From assembly GCA_964543275.1 (NCBI GenBank), contig CAZIWW010000025.1:1-11494 (forward strand): 11,494 bases of DNA. Direction: 5' to 3'. The position numbers were made by a program, and so were the translations under genes. The stretch is from CAZIWW01 sp964543275. GTDB lineage: Bacteria > Patescibacteriota > Minisyncoccia > Moranbacterales > UBA11712. Shown one piece after another: positions 1-5,620 of the stretch (position 1 is its first letter; every line of letters begins with the position of its first letter). The notes below the pieces were generated by a model. It searched no databases. It saw nothing but the letters and a program-made list of their open reading frames with translations, and was not told the origin of the DNA.

Positions 1-130
1 TCTGCCACCTACCCGGTTGCAACAGATTTAGCAGGCTTTGTTGCGCTATTTTTGGTTCGGGGCAAACCCCCGAACACCGAAACCAGTAGATTTATGCCGC
101 TTCTGGCGGCACCCCGCCGCAGGCGGCGGC
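1..130 (-). ncRNA. Candidate group I intron in tRNA-Tyr (partial, runs off left edge)
   Basis: This is the sequence that follows the tRNA-Tyr 5' half on the minus strand, where the 3' half of the anticodon loop should be. It is dense in helices: CCGCCGC/GCGGCGG (114-120 with 123-129), TGCCGC/GCGGCA (95-100 with 106-111), GTTCGGGG/CCCCGAAC (55-62 with 68-75) and a six-pair stem at 19-24 with 39-44. The exon end GCGGACU can pair with GGUGCCGC (minus strand of 106-113) with one bulged G. That places a U.G wobble exactly at the break after U33, as in P1 of group I introns. The six-pair stem followed by CAACC and a GGTGGCAGA stretch at the window edge is reminiscent of P4 and the region before P7, but the P7/P3 core and the 3' exon lie outside. 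A homing-endonuclease ORF is not visible. Alternative: a decayed tRNA with an unrelated insertion. Confidence 0.55.
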
Positions 131-164
131 AGTCCGCTCCAGTTGACCGCTTTGGTATCCACCC
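131..164 (-). tRNA. tRNA-Tyr(GUA), 5' exon only
   Basis: On the minus strand this reads as acceptor strand GGGTGGA, TA, D arm with stem CCA/TGG around a Gly-Gly-type loop, then the anticodon 5' stem GCGGA and loop start C-T. Bacterial tRNA-Tyr typically continues GTAAATCCGC after this point. Here the next base is the G that would be the first anticodon base, and the sequence then diverges completely into a helix-rich insert. The matching 3' half is not inside the window; it is expected to the left. Identity as Tyr rests on the class II-like D arm and the GCGGACTG context, not on a complete anticodon. Confidence 0.6.
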
Positions 165-240
165 AATAACTTCGAACTCAAAACGCAAAACGCAAAGCTT
201 AAAGCTAAAACTAAGAAATTGCTTCGCAATAATAATTATT

Positions 241-366
241 GTATAGAGCCATCCATCGGACTTGAGCCGATAACCCATTTGTTTGCCCGCGCCAACTTAC
301 AAGCCGGAGAGAGAATTCAAACCTCCAAACTATTGTTTATCCCGCCGTGACGGGATTCTGCCATTG
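241..366 (-). other. tRNA-like remnants between tRNA-Thr and tRNA-Tyr
   Basis: Directly after tRNA-Thr the minus strand carries two tRNA-like stretches that cannot be folded into complete cloverleaves. The first has a D-arm-like GGCTCAATGGCAG, a perfect ATCCCG/CGGGAT hairpin in the anticodon-arm position with a six-base loop, a small AAAC/GTTT stem like a long variable arm, and a T-arm-like GGAGG-TTTGAAT-TCTCT followed by CTCCGGC. No matching GCCGGAG 5' acceptor strand is present. The second ends in ATCGG-CTCAAGT-CCGAT and GGATGGC, again without a partner acceptor strand. They may be decayed tRNAs, or non-canonical or intron-bearing tRNAs I cannot resolve by eye. The rest of 165-240 is AT-rich with small palindromes and no gene that I can see. 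Confidence 0.3.
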
Positions 367-438
367 AGCCAGCGGAGGGACTTGAACCCACGACCCACGG
401 TTTACAAAACCGTTGCTCTTCCACTGAGCTACGCTGGC
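367..438 (-). tRNA. tRNA-Thr(UGU)
   Basis: A complete cloverleaf folds on the minus strand. Acceptor GCCAGCG pairs with CGCTGGC; the D stem is GCTC/GAGC, the anticodon stem ACGGT/ACCGT with loop TTTGTAA (anticodon TGT, reads ACA), and the T arm is GTGGG-TTCAAGT-CCCTC with one T.T mismatch. The discriminator base is U and no CCA is encoded, so the end must be added by a CCA-adding enzyme. It lies about 30 bases downstream of the TPR gene on the same strand and may be co-transcribed with the rpsB cluster. Confidence 0.93.
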
Positions 439-468
439 GTAATAAGCTCGCTAATCGCCATTTACCGA

Positions 469-1140
469 CTATGTCTTCAATCTCATCTTCATCTCAATAT
501 CTCTCAAACAACTCTTTGCTTTAAGATCTCTGGGTCGCAGTTTAAGCACCATCTTGAAAGCTTCCTTGGCATCCTTAATGTTGCCCACGGCCAAACAATA
601 ATCGCCAAGCTCCCGATAAGCTTCAATGTCCTTTGGATTTTCAGCAATACGGTAAATCAGAGCGCTTTCTTTAACCTTATCCTCTTTAATCAGCGGCTTC
701 TCTTCCGCTTTAGGCAAAACTTCCGGTTTCTCCTTGCGGGTAACCAGCTGGTCGAGAGATTGTTCCGGTCTTTTTATATCGCTGACAGGCTTCGCTTCGC
801 TGTCAAGCGCCTCTTCTGTTTTTTTGGATTCAGCCGGCCTTTTGCCAGATCGCCTTTCCCTAATTTTAGCTAACCAACCAGCCGAAACAGCCTCCGCTTT
901 TTTAAAAGAAAACTTCACTAGCAAAAGCAGCTTTTCTAAAATTTTTAAAACCTTCAGTCCGCAGCTTTTCAGCCTGCTTCTTTCACCACCCTTTTTAAAA
1001 GTTTGGTCAGGCGAATCTTGACTTGGCAGAAAAGCCCCCTTCTTCCTGGCCTCGGCGAATTTTTTCCCCAACACTATAACTAATGCGGTCAGAGCGACTA
1101 CCAAGATTATAGGCGGGATGTAGATCCAAATGGAACTCAT
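469..1140 (-). CDS. Membrane-anchored TPR-domain protein
   Basis: The predicted protein has 223 residues. Residues ~5-26 form one strongly hydrophobic helix (WIYIPPIILVVALTALVIVL) that should anchor the N terminus in the membrane. A long highly charged, Lys/Glu-rich, probably disordered linker follows (about 27-165). The C-terminal ~50 residues look like one and a half tetratricopeptide repeats, with the pattern NPKDIEAYRELGDYCLAVGN and then KDAKEAFKMVLKLRPRDLKA. TPRs normally mediate protein-protein contacts; no catalytic motif is visible. The ATG start is only 2 bases after the PSP1-family stop codon, so the two genes are almost certainly translated from one message and may act together. 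The exact partner and role are unknown. Confidence 0.8.
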   Translation of the reverse strand: MSSIWIYIPPIILVVALTALVIVLGKKFAEARKKGAFLPSQDSPDQTFKKGGERSRLKSCGLKVLKILEKLLLLVKFSFKKAEAVSAGWLAKIRERRSGKRPAESKKTEEALDSEAKPVSDIKRPEQSLDQLVTRKEKPEVLPKAEEKPLIKEDKVKESALIYRIAENPKDIEAYRELGDYCLAVGNIKDAKEAFKMVLKLRPRDLKAKSCLRDIEMKMRLKT

Positions 1141-1142
1141 AT

Positions 1143-1928
1143 TTAAATGTCTTCTTTGTTAACTTTTACAACGCTTCCGTCTTTCAGCTCGACTTTAATC
1201 TCACCTGTTAGGATATTTATTTCCTTCACTACGCCATCCGCTTCCTTTATTTTAACCGAATCTCCAATGTTTGGCATACTCTTTAAAGCTTCCTGGTATT
1301 GCTCGGCCTCGTAAGCCAAACAACACATTAGCCTTCCGCACACTCCAGAAATTCTCTCGCTTCCACGATGAAAAACCTGCTGAACTTTAGCCATTTCGGA
1401 ACCGATGCTTGGCAAGTTGTTTTTAAACTTAACACAGCACAATTCTCTGCCGCAAATACCGTAACCTCCCTTCCGCCTAGTTTCGTCCCTGGCCCCGATC
1501 TGGTAGAAACGGATAGAGCGCTGAAATTTCTTGGAAAGACTTTTTACCAATTCCCTAAAATCAACTCGGCCGTCGGCTATAAAAGCGAAAGTGATACTTC
1601 CTCCATCAAAGGAAAACCCGCAGTCGACTATTTTCATCGGCAAGTTAAACTTCTTCACTTCTTTCCGGCAGACGACTAGAGCGTCTCGTTCCCTTCTCTG
1701 ATGCTCTTTAATAATATTTAAATCCCTCAAGTTGGCTTTTCTAATTATTCTTACCGAGGTGTTGTTGTTATCTTGCGCCGCATCTGCATTGGCGTCCGCG
1801 ACAACTGCTGATTCCGTTCCGCATTCGGTTTCTACCACCACTATTTCTCCTTCTTTAAAGTTGAAGGAACTCTTAACTTTCTTGGGATCGTCCCACCCGC
1901 GTATTTTTACAAAGATGCTATTACTCAT
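1143..1928 (-). CDS. PSP1 / RicT (YaaT)-family protein
   Basis: The 261-residue protein carries the PSP1 C-terminal signature. A GxRDE-like segment (GARDETRRKGGYG) leads into CGRELCC around 159-165, and GSERISGVCGRLMCC leads to residue 203. The paired cysteines (C159, C164, C165 and C197, C202, C203) match the family. In Bacillus subtilis the homologue RicT works with RicA and RicF in a complex that binds iron-sulfur clusters and affects RNase Y-dependent RNA processing; whether those partners exist here cannot be told from the window. Residues ~220-261 form a beta-rich, KOW-like tail (GDSVKIKEADGVVKEI). The gene lies 38 bases after tsf and 2 bases before the TPR gene. No clear Shine-Dalgarno site precedes the ATG. 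Family assignment is firm; the specific function is inferred. Confidence 0.88.
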   Translation of the reverse strand: MSNSIFVKIRGWDDPKKVKSSFNFKEGEIVVVETECGTESAVVADANADAAQDNNNTSVRIIRKANLRDLNIIKEHQRRERDALVVCRKEVKKFNLPMKIVDCGFSFDGGSITFAFIADGRVDFRELVKSLSKKFQRSIRFYQIGARDETRRKGGYGICGRELCCVKFKNNLPSIGSEMAKVQQVFHRGSERISGVCGRLMCCLAYEAEQYQEALKSMPNIGDSVKIKEADGVVKEINILTGEIKVELKDGSVVKVNKEDI

Positions 1929-1966
1929 AGAGCGTAAAGCGGCGTAGAAAGCGCTTGTCAGATAAA

Positions 1967-2566
1967 TTAAATCTCAAACCTGCTGAATTTTTCCACTTTG
2001 ATATTCTCGCCAACTTTGGAAATTTTTTCCTTTATCAAATCAGCGACAATAATCTCGGGGTTTTTGACAAACGGTTGGCTTAACAGAGATATCTCTTCAA
2101 AATGTTTTCTTATTTTTCCTTCAACGATCTTTTCCACGATATCCGCCGGCTTTTTTTCTTGGTCTAATTCCTCCCGAACAATACTTTCGTATTCCTTTCT
2201 GTCTCTTTCAGGAACAAGATCAGTTGAAATATATCGCGGATCTAAAGCGGCAATATGCATAGCCAAGTCATAAGCTAGTTCTTGGAACTCGGAATTCTTA
2301 GCCACGAAGTCTGTCTCGCAGCGAACTTCAACCAACGAACCTATTTTTTTATTGCTGTGAATATACGAAGTTACAACTCCTTCGCCAGCTTCTCTGGCAG
2401 ATTTCTTGGCCGCTTTTTCTCTGCAGCTGCTCTTTAAACGCAGCTTAGCCTTTTCCATATCGCCTAGTGCCTGCTCTAGCGCCTCCTTGCATTCCATAAT
2501 ACTGACTCCTGTTTCTTCTCTTAGCTTTTTAACCGCGGCGGCGCTTATCTTTGTCTGGTCGCGCAT
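1967..2566 (-). CDS. tsf: Translation elongation factor Ts
   Basis: EF-Ts is the guanine nucleotide exchange factor that recycles EF-Tu-GDP. The 199-residue protein opens with the UBA-like N-terminal module VKKLREETGVSIMECKEAL, which binds EF-Tu, and carries the second family signature EVRCETDFVAKN near residue 85. At about 200 residues it is short compared with the ~280-300 of E. coli, lacking most of the second core subdomain and coiled coil, as in Thermus-like and many reduced-genome forms. I chose the ATG at 2564-2566 (MRDQTK) because the upstream in-frame start at 2593 is only a TTG and neither has a clear Shine-Dalgarno. An 11-bp inverted repeat (2585-2595 with 2660-2670) lies just upstream in the rpsB-tsf spacer and could fold in the message. 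Confidence 0.95.
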   Translation of the reverse strand: MRDQTKISAAAVKKLREETGVSIMECKEALEQALGDMEKAKLRLKSSCREKAAKKSAREAGEGVVTSYIHSNKKIGSLVEVRCETDFVAKNSEFQELAYDLAMHIAALDPRYISTDLVPERDRKEYESIVREELDQEKKPADIVEKIVEGKIRKHFEEISLLSQPFVKNPEIIVADLIKEKISKVGENIKVEKFSRFEI

Positions 2567-2584
2567 AACAAAATAATAACTCGC

Positions 2585-2670
2585 AATTTGCAATTTGGGC
2601 TAGTTTCGCGTCTGCCAACTTGATCGTTTAAGTCAAAATTAAACCACCAATTGTTAATTAATTGCAAATT
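2585..2670. repeat. Inverted repeat in rpsB-tsf spacer
   Basis: AATTTGCAATT at 2585-2595 is the exact reverse complement of AATTGCAAATT at 2660-2670. The pair brackets most of the 120-base spacer between rpsB and tsf. In the transcript it would form a stem ending about 20 bases before the tsf ATG. It could act as a processing or attenuation structure or be incidental in AT-rich DNA. Confidence 0.4.
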
Positions 2671-2686
2671 ACGTTCAGTTTAATAA

Positions 2687-3499
2687 TTACATCTTACTTG
2701 AAGCCCGTTTGTCCCGCTCCGCTTGACTCCCGACTCCCTTTATATTTTTAACCACTATTCCAAGCATAAACTCAAGAGATGAGATAGCGTCGTCGTTAGC
2801 GGGAATGGGATAATCAGCTAAAGTTGGGTCCGTATTGGTGTCCGTCAGGGCAATCACTGGAATTTTGACCTGCCTGGCTTCTTTAACGGCTAATTTGTCC
2901 CCTATAACATCAACCGCAAAAATCGCTTGAGGAAGTTTATCCATCTTTTTTATCCCTCCCATCTTCTCGTTCATTTTGTCAATCTCTTTTTTTATTTTAA
3001 TTTGCTCGTATTTGGTGTACTTTTTAAATTCCCCCGCTTTTTCTTTTCTTTCCTGATCGTTTAAATATTTAATCCTGCCGGATATCTCTTTAAAATTCGT
3101 GAATGTTCCTCCCAGCCAGCGATTATTGACATAAGGCATATCTGTTTCTTTAGCCGCTTCAGCAATCAGCTTCTTCGCTTGGGGTTTGGTTCCTATAAAG
3201 AGTATTTTACCGTTATTGAAAACGATACTTCGGATAAACTCCAAAGCTTTCTCAAAAAGCGAGACTGTTTTTCCCAAATCAATAATGTGAACGTTATTTC
3301 TTACGCCAAAGATATAGGGCCGCATTTTGGGGTTCCATCGGGACTTTCTATGGCCAAAATGGACTCCCCTCTTAAGCATTTCAGAAATCGTCAACTCAAA
3401 GTCCTTATAATTAAAATCAGTCGCCGAGCTCCCGCTACTCTGGCTTTCATCAGCTTTAACTTTCTCCTCCTTGGTTTGCCCAGAATCACTTTTAGTCAT
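2687..3499 (-). CDS. rpsB: Small-subunit ribosomal protein S2
   Basis: S2 is a 30S subunit protein at the head-body junction, required for binding of S1 where S1 exists. The 270-residue protein carries the family blocks: MLKRGVHFGHRKSRWNPKMRPYIFG (about 42-66), IIDLGKTV, FIGTKPQAK, VNNRWLGGTFTNF and the C-terminal IPVIALTDTNTDPTLADYPIPANDDA. A polar Ser/Lys/Glu-rich extension of roughly 35 residues precedes the core and is not part of the usual fold. The ATG is well supported: AAAGGA (minus strand of 3506-3511) lies six bases upstream, and a strong promoter is found about 110 bases upstream. It is the first gene of the minus-strand cluster rpsB-tsf-PSP1-TPR. Confidence 0.97.
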   Translation of the reverse strand: MTKSDSGQTKEEKVKADESQSSGSSATDFNYKDFELTISEMLKRGVHFGHRKSRWNPKMRPYIFGVRNNVHIIDLGKTVSLFEKALEFIRSIVFNNGKILFIGTKPQAKKLIAEAAKETDMPYVNNRWLGGTFTNFKEISGRIKYLNDQERKEKAGEFKKYTKYEQIKIKKEIDKMNEKMGGIKKMDKLPQAIFAVDVIGDKLAVKEARQVKIPVIALTDTNTDPTLADYPIPANDDAISSLEFMLGIVVKNIKGVGSQAERDKRASSKM

Positions 3500-3543
3500 T
3501 GTTTTTCCTTTAATTACTTAACACCTATCCCCTACGGATTTTA

Positions 3544-3560
3544 CCCCGCATTAGGCGAGG
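3544..3560 (-). promoter_or_regulatory. Leader hairpin in rpsB 5' UTR
   Basis: On the minus transcript CCUCGC-CUAAU-GCGGGG forms a six-pair hairpin including one U.G pair. The plus strand cannot form it equally well (one C-A mismatch). It lies in the ~100-base leader between the predicted start of transcription and the rpsB Shine-Dalgarno. S2 often represses its own operon through leader RNA, so an autoregulatory role is conceivable, but I see no match to a named leader motif. Confidence 0.35.
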
Positions 3561-3605
3561 ACAAGGAATTTCAATAATAAGAGGATATGATTGATAGCAT
3601 TTTTA

Positions 3606-3634
3606 ATTTTAGCAATGCATACTGCTCTTGTCAA
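3606..3634 (-). promoter_or_regulatory. Sigma70-type promoter for the rpsB operon
   Basis: Reading the minus strand, TTGACA (3629-3634) is followed after exactly 17 bases by TAAAAT (3606-3611). This is a near-consensus vegetative promoter, placing the transcription start near 3599 and giving rpsB a leader of about 100 bases. It is the best promoter in the window and fits a highly expressed ribosomal operon. Confidence 0.8.
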
Positions 3635-3646
3635 TCATCGAGCATT

Positions 3647-3759
3647 ATGCTAATCTGCAAATGTTATACCAATCAGCGAATTGCGAATGCGAAAACCAAC
3701 TAATTTTTTGTTCGCGTTATTCGCAATTAGTTGATTGGCATTTATTAGCGGATTAGCAT
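3647..3759. repeat. Large imperfect palindrome upstream of rpmE
   Basis: A 113-base imperfect inverted repeat. The outer arms are ATGCTAATC at 3647 and GATTAGCAT ending at 3759. Further in are AAATG...CCAATCA against TGATTGGCATTT, and GCGAATTGCGAAT against a TTATTCGCAATT segment. The arms contain small insertions relative to each other (for example TTATA on the left, ATTA on the right). It fills the divergent region between rpsB and rpmE and ends only 9 bases before the rpmE ATG, so an rpmE message starting upstream of it would carry it as a leader structure. The sequence does not resemble the cassette-boundary elements further right. Confidence 0.75.
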
Positions 3760-3768
3760 CATATCTAC

Positions 3769-4113
3769 ATGAAGAAAGACATTCACCCAAAATATTATCC
3801 GAAAGCTAAAATTATCTGCGCTTGCGGTAATGTTATAACTGTTGGTTCTACCAAGCCGGAAATGCAAGTCGAGGTTTGCAGCGCCTGCCATCCTTTTTAC
3901 ACCGGCAAAAAGAAACTGGTTGACACCACCGGCCAGGTTGATCGATTTAAGAAACGAATGGAAAAAACCGTTGAAATTAAGACCGAAGCGGAAAAAAAGA
4001 AGAAGTCTAAAAAGAAAGCTATCATCTCCAAGCCAACATCGAAGAAAAAGACAAAACCGGCTATAAAAAAGAAGGGGGCTTCGAAGAAGAAACCGCCGAA
4101 AAAGAAAAAGTAA
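3769..4113 (+). CDS. rpmE: Large-subunit ribosomal protein L31, zinc-binding type, Lys-rich tail
   Basis: L31 bridges the two ribosomal subunits at the central protuberance. Residues 1-65 match the family: MKKDIHPKYYP, then C17-A-C19 and C37-S-A-C40 as zinc ligands, HPFYTGKKKLVDTTGQVDRFKKR. This is the zinc-containing (C+) paralogue type. The remaining ~48 residues are almost all Lys, Ser, Pro and Ala, an extension that roughly doubles the usual 66-80-residue length; such basic tails could bind rRNA. No Shine-Dalgarno precedes the ATG; instead the end of a large palindrome lies 9 bases upstream. A clean terminator follows within 10 bases of the stop codon, so rpmE is a single-gene unit divergent from rpsB. 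Confidence 0.95.
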   Translation: MKKDIHPKYYPKAKIICACGNVITVGSTKPEMQVEVCSACHPFYTGKKKLVDTTGQVDRFKKRMEKTVEIKTEAEKKKKSKKKAIISKPTSKKKTKPAIKKKGASKKKPPKKKK

Positions 4114-4118
4114 GCACA

Positions 4119-4152
4119 TAAAAAAATCTGGCCCAAAAACCAGATTTTTTTA
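4119..4152 (+). terminator. Rho-independent terminator of rpmE
   Basis: AAAAAATCTGG (4121-4131) and CCAGATTTTTT (4140-4150) form a perfect 11-pair stem with an eight-base CCCAAAAA loop, running straight into a T tract. The A tract on the other side makes it potentially bidirectional. It marks the boundary between the core ribosomal locus and the cassette-like region. Confidence 0.92.
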
Positions 4153-4185
4153 TACTCTCTAAGTCAAGACGGAGGCAAAGCGGAT

Positions 4186-4316
4186 GGATATAACGTAAAC
4201 GTATCAGCGTATGCGATGTTTTTTGCCCGCCTCCCTTATTGCTCTACCAAAAGAAAAAGGCAAAAAATTTTGGTGAGGAGCGAGCCGAGCCCCAAACCGT
4301 ATATCCATTGTTATCC
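4186..4316. repeat. attC-like boundary element E1
   Basis: First copy of the element family. The outer boxes are GGATATAAC (4186-4194) and GTTATCC (4310-4316). Inside lies GTATGCGATG, the family's inner-stem motif, which pairs with CGTATAT near 4298-4304 with two G.T wobbles. A perfect nine-pair stem TTTTTTGCC (4219-4227) with GGCAAAAAA (4259-4267) follows, then a second hairpin rich in GAGCGAGCC. It lies directly downstream of the DHH-like gene on the minus strand. Confidence 0.7.
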
Positions 4317-4358
4317 AAAATGAAGCGACAGAAGAGAGCAAACGAAGCGGGCGCATTT

Positions 4359-5378
4359 CTATTTCAATGATTCTATGATCTCATCCAGACTCAACCTTAA
4401 CGGCTCTTCCTCATTATAGATCCACATTTTACCTCTAATAATTTTGCCTTGAAATTTGCCGCCTAATTTTTCCCGCAATTTATTTTCATCTAACTCCTTA
4501 TCTTTTAGTGTTACCGCGAAACTTTTACCCGGACTAATGTTAATAATGCCATCATACTTAACATAAGCGGCTGAGGCCCCAACTCTTAATTCGTTGTTTT
4601 CATTTATTACTACTTTGCCATAAGAAGTATCAATAATCTTGCCATCCCTTTCCATTTCAGCTAATTTTGTCATTGCTTCATCAACTATTCTTTGCTGTTT
4701 TTCAGCGATTTCCTTAAGTCCATATTTTTTAAATTCTTCAGGAGTTAATTCCTCGATTGGGGATTCATGGTCTTTAAAATAATCAACTAATTGTTTAAGT
4801 TTTAGACCCCTTTGTAATCCCAGCAGAGTTTTAGCGCTTCTTAGAAATTCCTCCGGCGGGTATTGGCGGTTATCTATTTTAGTTACAAAATCAACCACTT
4901 TATCCATTGCGTCTGATTTCTTCAGCATTCCTAAATCCACCATTGTTTTATACATAATTTCAGTAGTGGAGGTTACTTTATCAATCCCTTTTTTATGGTG
5001 GTCAAAATAGGCTGTGTAGGTATCATCATTATAAACAACGCCGAATTGATCTCCAGTATCTAGATTAATCGCTCCTTTCACTGATCCTCCTGGTTTCACA
5101 TATTTTAGATTACTAACATCAATGCCAGCTTCTTTTAGAATCCCGAGAGCAGTGTTGCCGTCTAAGTCAGTAAACGGCTTTAATACTCTTTCTCCTTTTT
5201 CTTTGTCATAGGCTAATACTCCTGACACGGCAAAATCTTTCCACAACTCTCTTGTTTTCTCAGTAAATTTTTTGTTACCTTCTTCTAAGGTAGCGGCATT
5301 TAATTCTTCCCAAGAAGAAACTTTATCCAGAGTAATTTTGGCCGCTTCTCTGGAGTAGGTGAATTCTTTTTCAGACAT
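4359..5378 (-). CDS. DHH phosphoesterase-like protein
   Basis: A 339-residue protein from the chosen start. The N-terminal half shows an order of acidic motifs like that of DHH-family phosphoesterases: FTDLDGNTALGILKEAG (DxDG motif I), INLDTGDQFG (an isolated Asp, motif II), then AYFDHHKKG (DHH, motif III) and VVDFVTKIDNRQYP (possible motif IV Asp). Such enzymes use two metal ions, usually Mn2+, to cleave phosphoester bonds in oligonucleotides, cyclic dinucleotides or pyrophosphate. The canonical DHHA1 C-terminal domain was not recognised; the C-terminal ~130 residues are charged and end in a small beta-rich part. The start MSEKEF at 5376-5378 is preferred because GAAGGA (5385-5390) precedes it at good spacing; an ATG nine codons upstream has its purine tract too close. 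Substrate unknown. Confidence 0.6.
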   Translation of the reverse strand: MSEKEFTYSREAAKITLDKVSSWEELNAATLEEGNKKFTEKTRELWKDFAVSGVLAYDKEKGERVLKPFTDLDGNTALGILKEAGIDVSNLKYVKPGGSVKGAINLDTGDQFGVVYNDDTYTAYFDHHKKGIDKVTSTTEIMYKTMVDLGMLKKSDAMDKVVDFVTKIDNRQYPPEEFLRSAKTLLGLQRGLKLKQLVDYFKDHESPIEELTPEEFKKYGLKEIAEKQQRIVDEAMTKLAEMERDGKIIDTSYGKVVINENNELRVGASAAYVKYDGIINISPGKSFAVTLKDKELDENKLREKLGGKFQGKIIRGKMWIYNEEEPLRLSLDEIIESLK

Positions 5379-5469
5379 ATATTTTCCTTCATTGTTTACA
5401 TTCATCCTTTATTTATAGAGATAAAAGTAAACATTAAAAAAATTATTAGATTCGCTTTCAATAAATTTT

Positions 5470-5495
5470 CCCCTCTAATAATAAAAATCAAATTT
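5470..5495 (-). repeat. Shared leader block, copy c
   Basis: On the minus strand AAATTTGATTTTT is followed by an ATTATTAG spacer and GAGGGG, in the leader of the DHH-like gene just after its promoter. The same block occurs at 10712-10742 (minus) and 8478-8515 (plus). Its recurrence next to boundary elements suggests it travels with the modules. Confidence 0.55.
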
Positions 5496-5503
5496 CTTTG
5501 CTT

Positions 5504-5531
5504 ATTATACCAGAAATCTTTTAGAAAACAA
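5504..5531 (-). promoter_or_regulatory. Extended -10 promoter for the DHH-like gene
   Basis: Minus strand TGGTATAAT, a perfect extended -10 box with TATAAT at 5504-5509, is preceded after 16 bases by TTGTTT (5526-5531). Transcription would start near 5497, giving a ~120-base AT-rich leader before the start codon. The module therefore carries its own promoter. Confidence 0.65.
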
Positions 5532-5537
5532 AAAAAT

Positions 5538-5620
5538 CATTTCACGCAATATATGCGTATATCGGAAGTTCGCCGAAACGGAGCGAAGGCGCAGTATGAC
5601 GCAGGGCGAGCGCCTAATGT
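5538..5620. repeat. attC-like boundary element E2 (degenerate)
   Basis: A degraded copy of the element family. The left part keeps CATTTCACGC, GTATATCGGAAGTTCGCC and the CGCC/GGCG hairpin with a CGAAACGGAGC loop. The left outer box is ATTGCGTG (minus strand) instead of GTTATGTG, and no right ATAAC/GTTAT box is recognisable. Its right end overlaps the stop codon of the S66 peptidase gene (5614-5616). This is how attC sites often abut cassette genes. Confidence 0.5.

Noticed and set aside
9..278. Minus-strand open frame of 89 codons
   Set aside because: It runs through the tRNA-like stretches, the tRNA-Tyr half and the intron-like insert; the frame is a by-product of structured RNA genes.
241..438. 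tmRNA (ssrA)
   Set aside because: No tRNA-Ala-like GGGG...CTCCACCA ends and no tag reading frame; the structured parts are tRNA-like only.
283..873. Plus-strand open frame of 196 codons
   Set aside because: It contains RRDLNPRPTVYKTVALPLSYAG, the typical antisense translation of a tRNA, and then the shadow of the TPR gene.
3897..4136. Minus-strand Phe-rich frames opposite rpmE
   Set aside because: The Phe/Leu-rich sequence is simply the antisense of the Lys-rich L31 tail.
4186..4316. Ordinary rho-independent terminator
   Set aside because: The well-preserved copies have outer boxes, spacers and two internal hairpins with variable loops, lack U tracts, and share a fixed architecture unrelated to simple termination.
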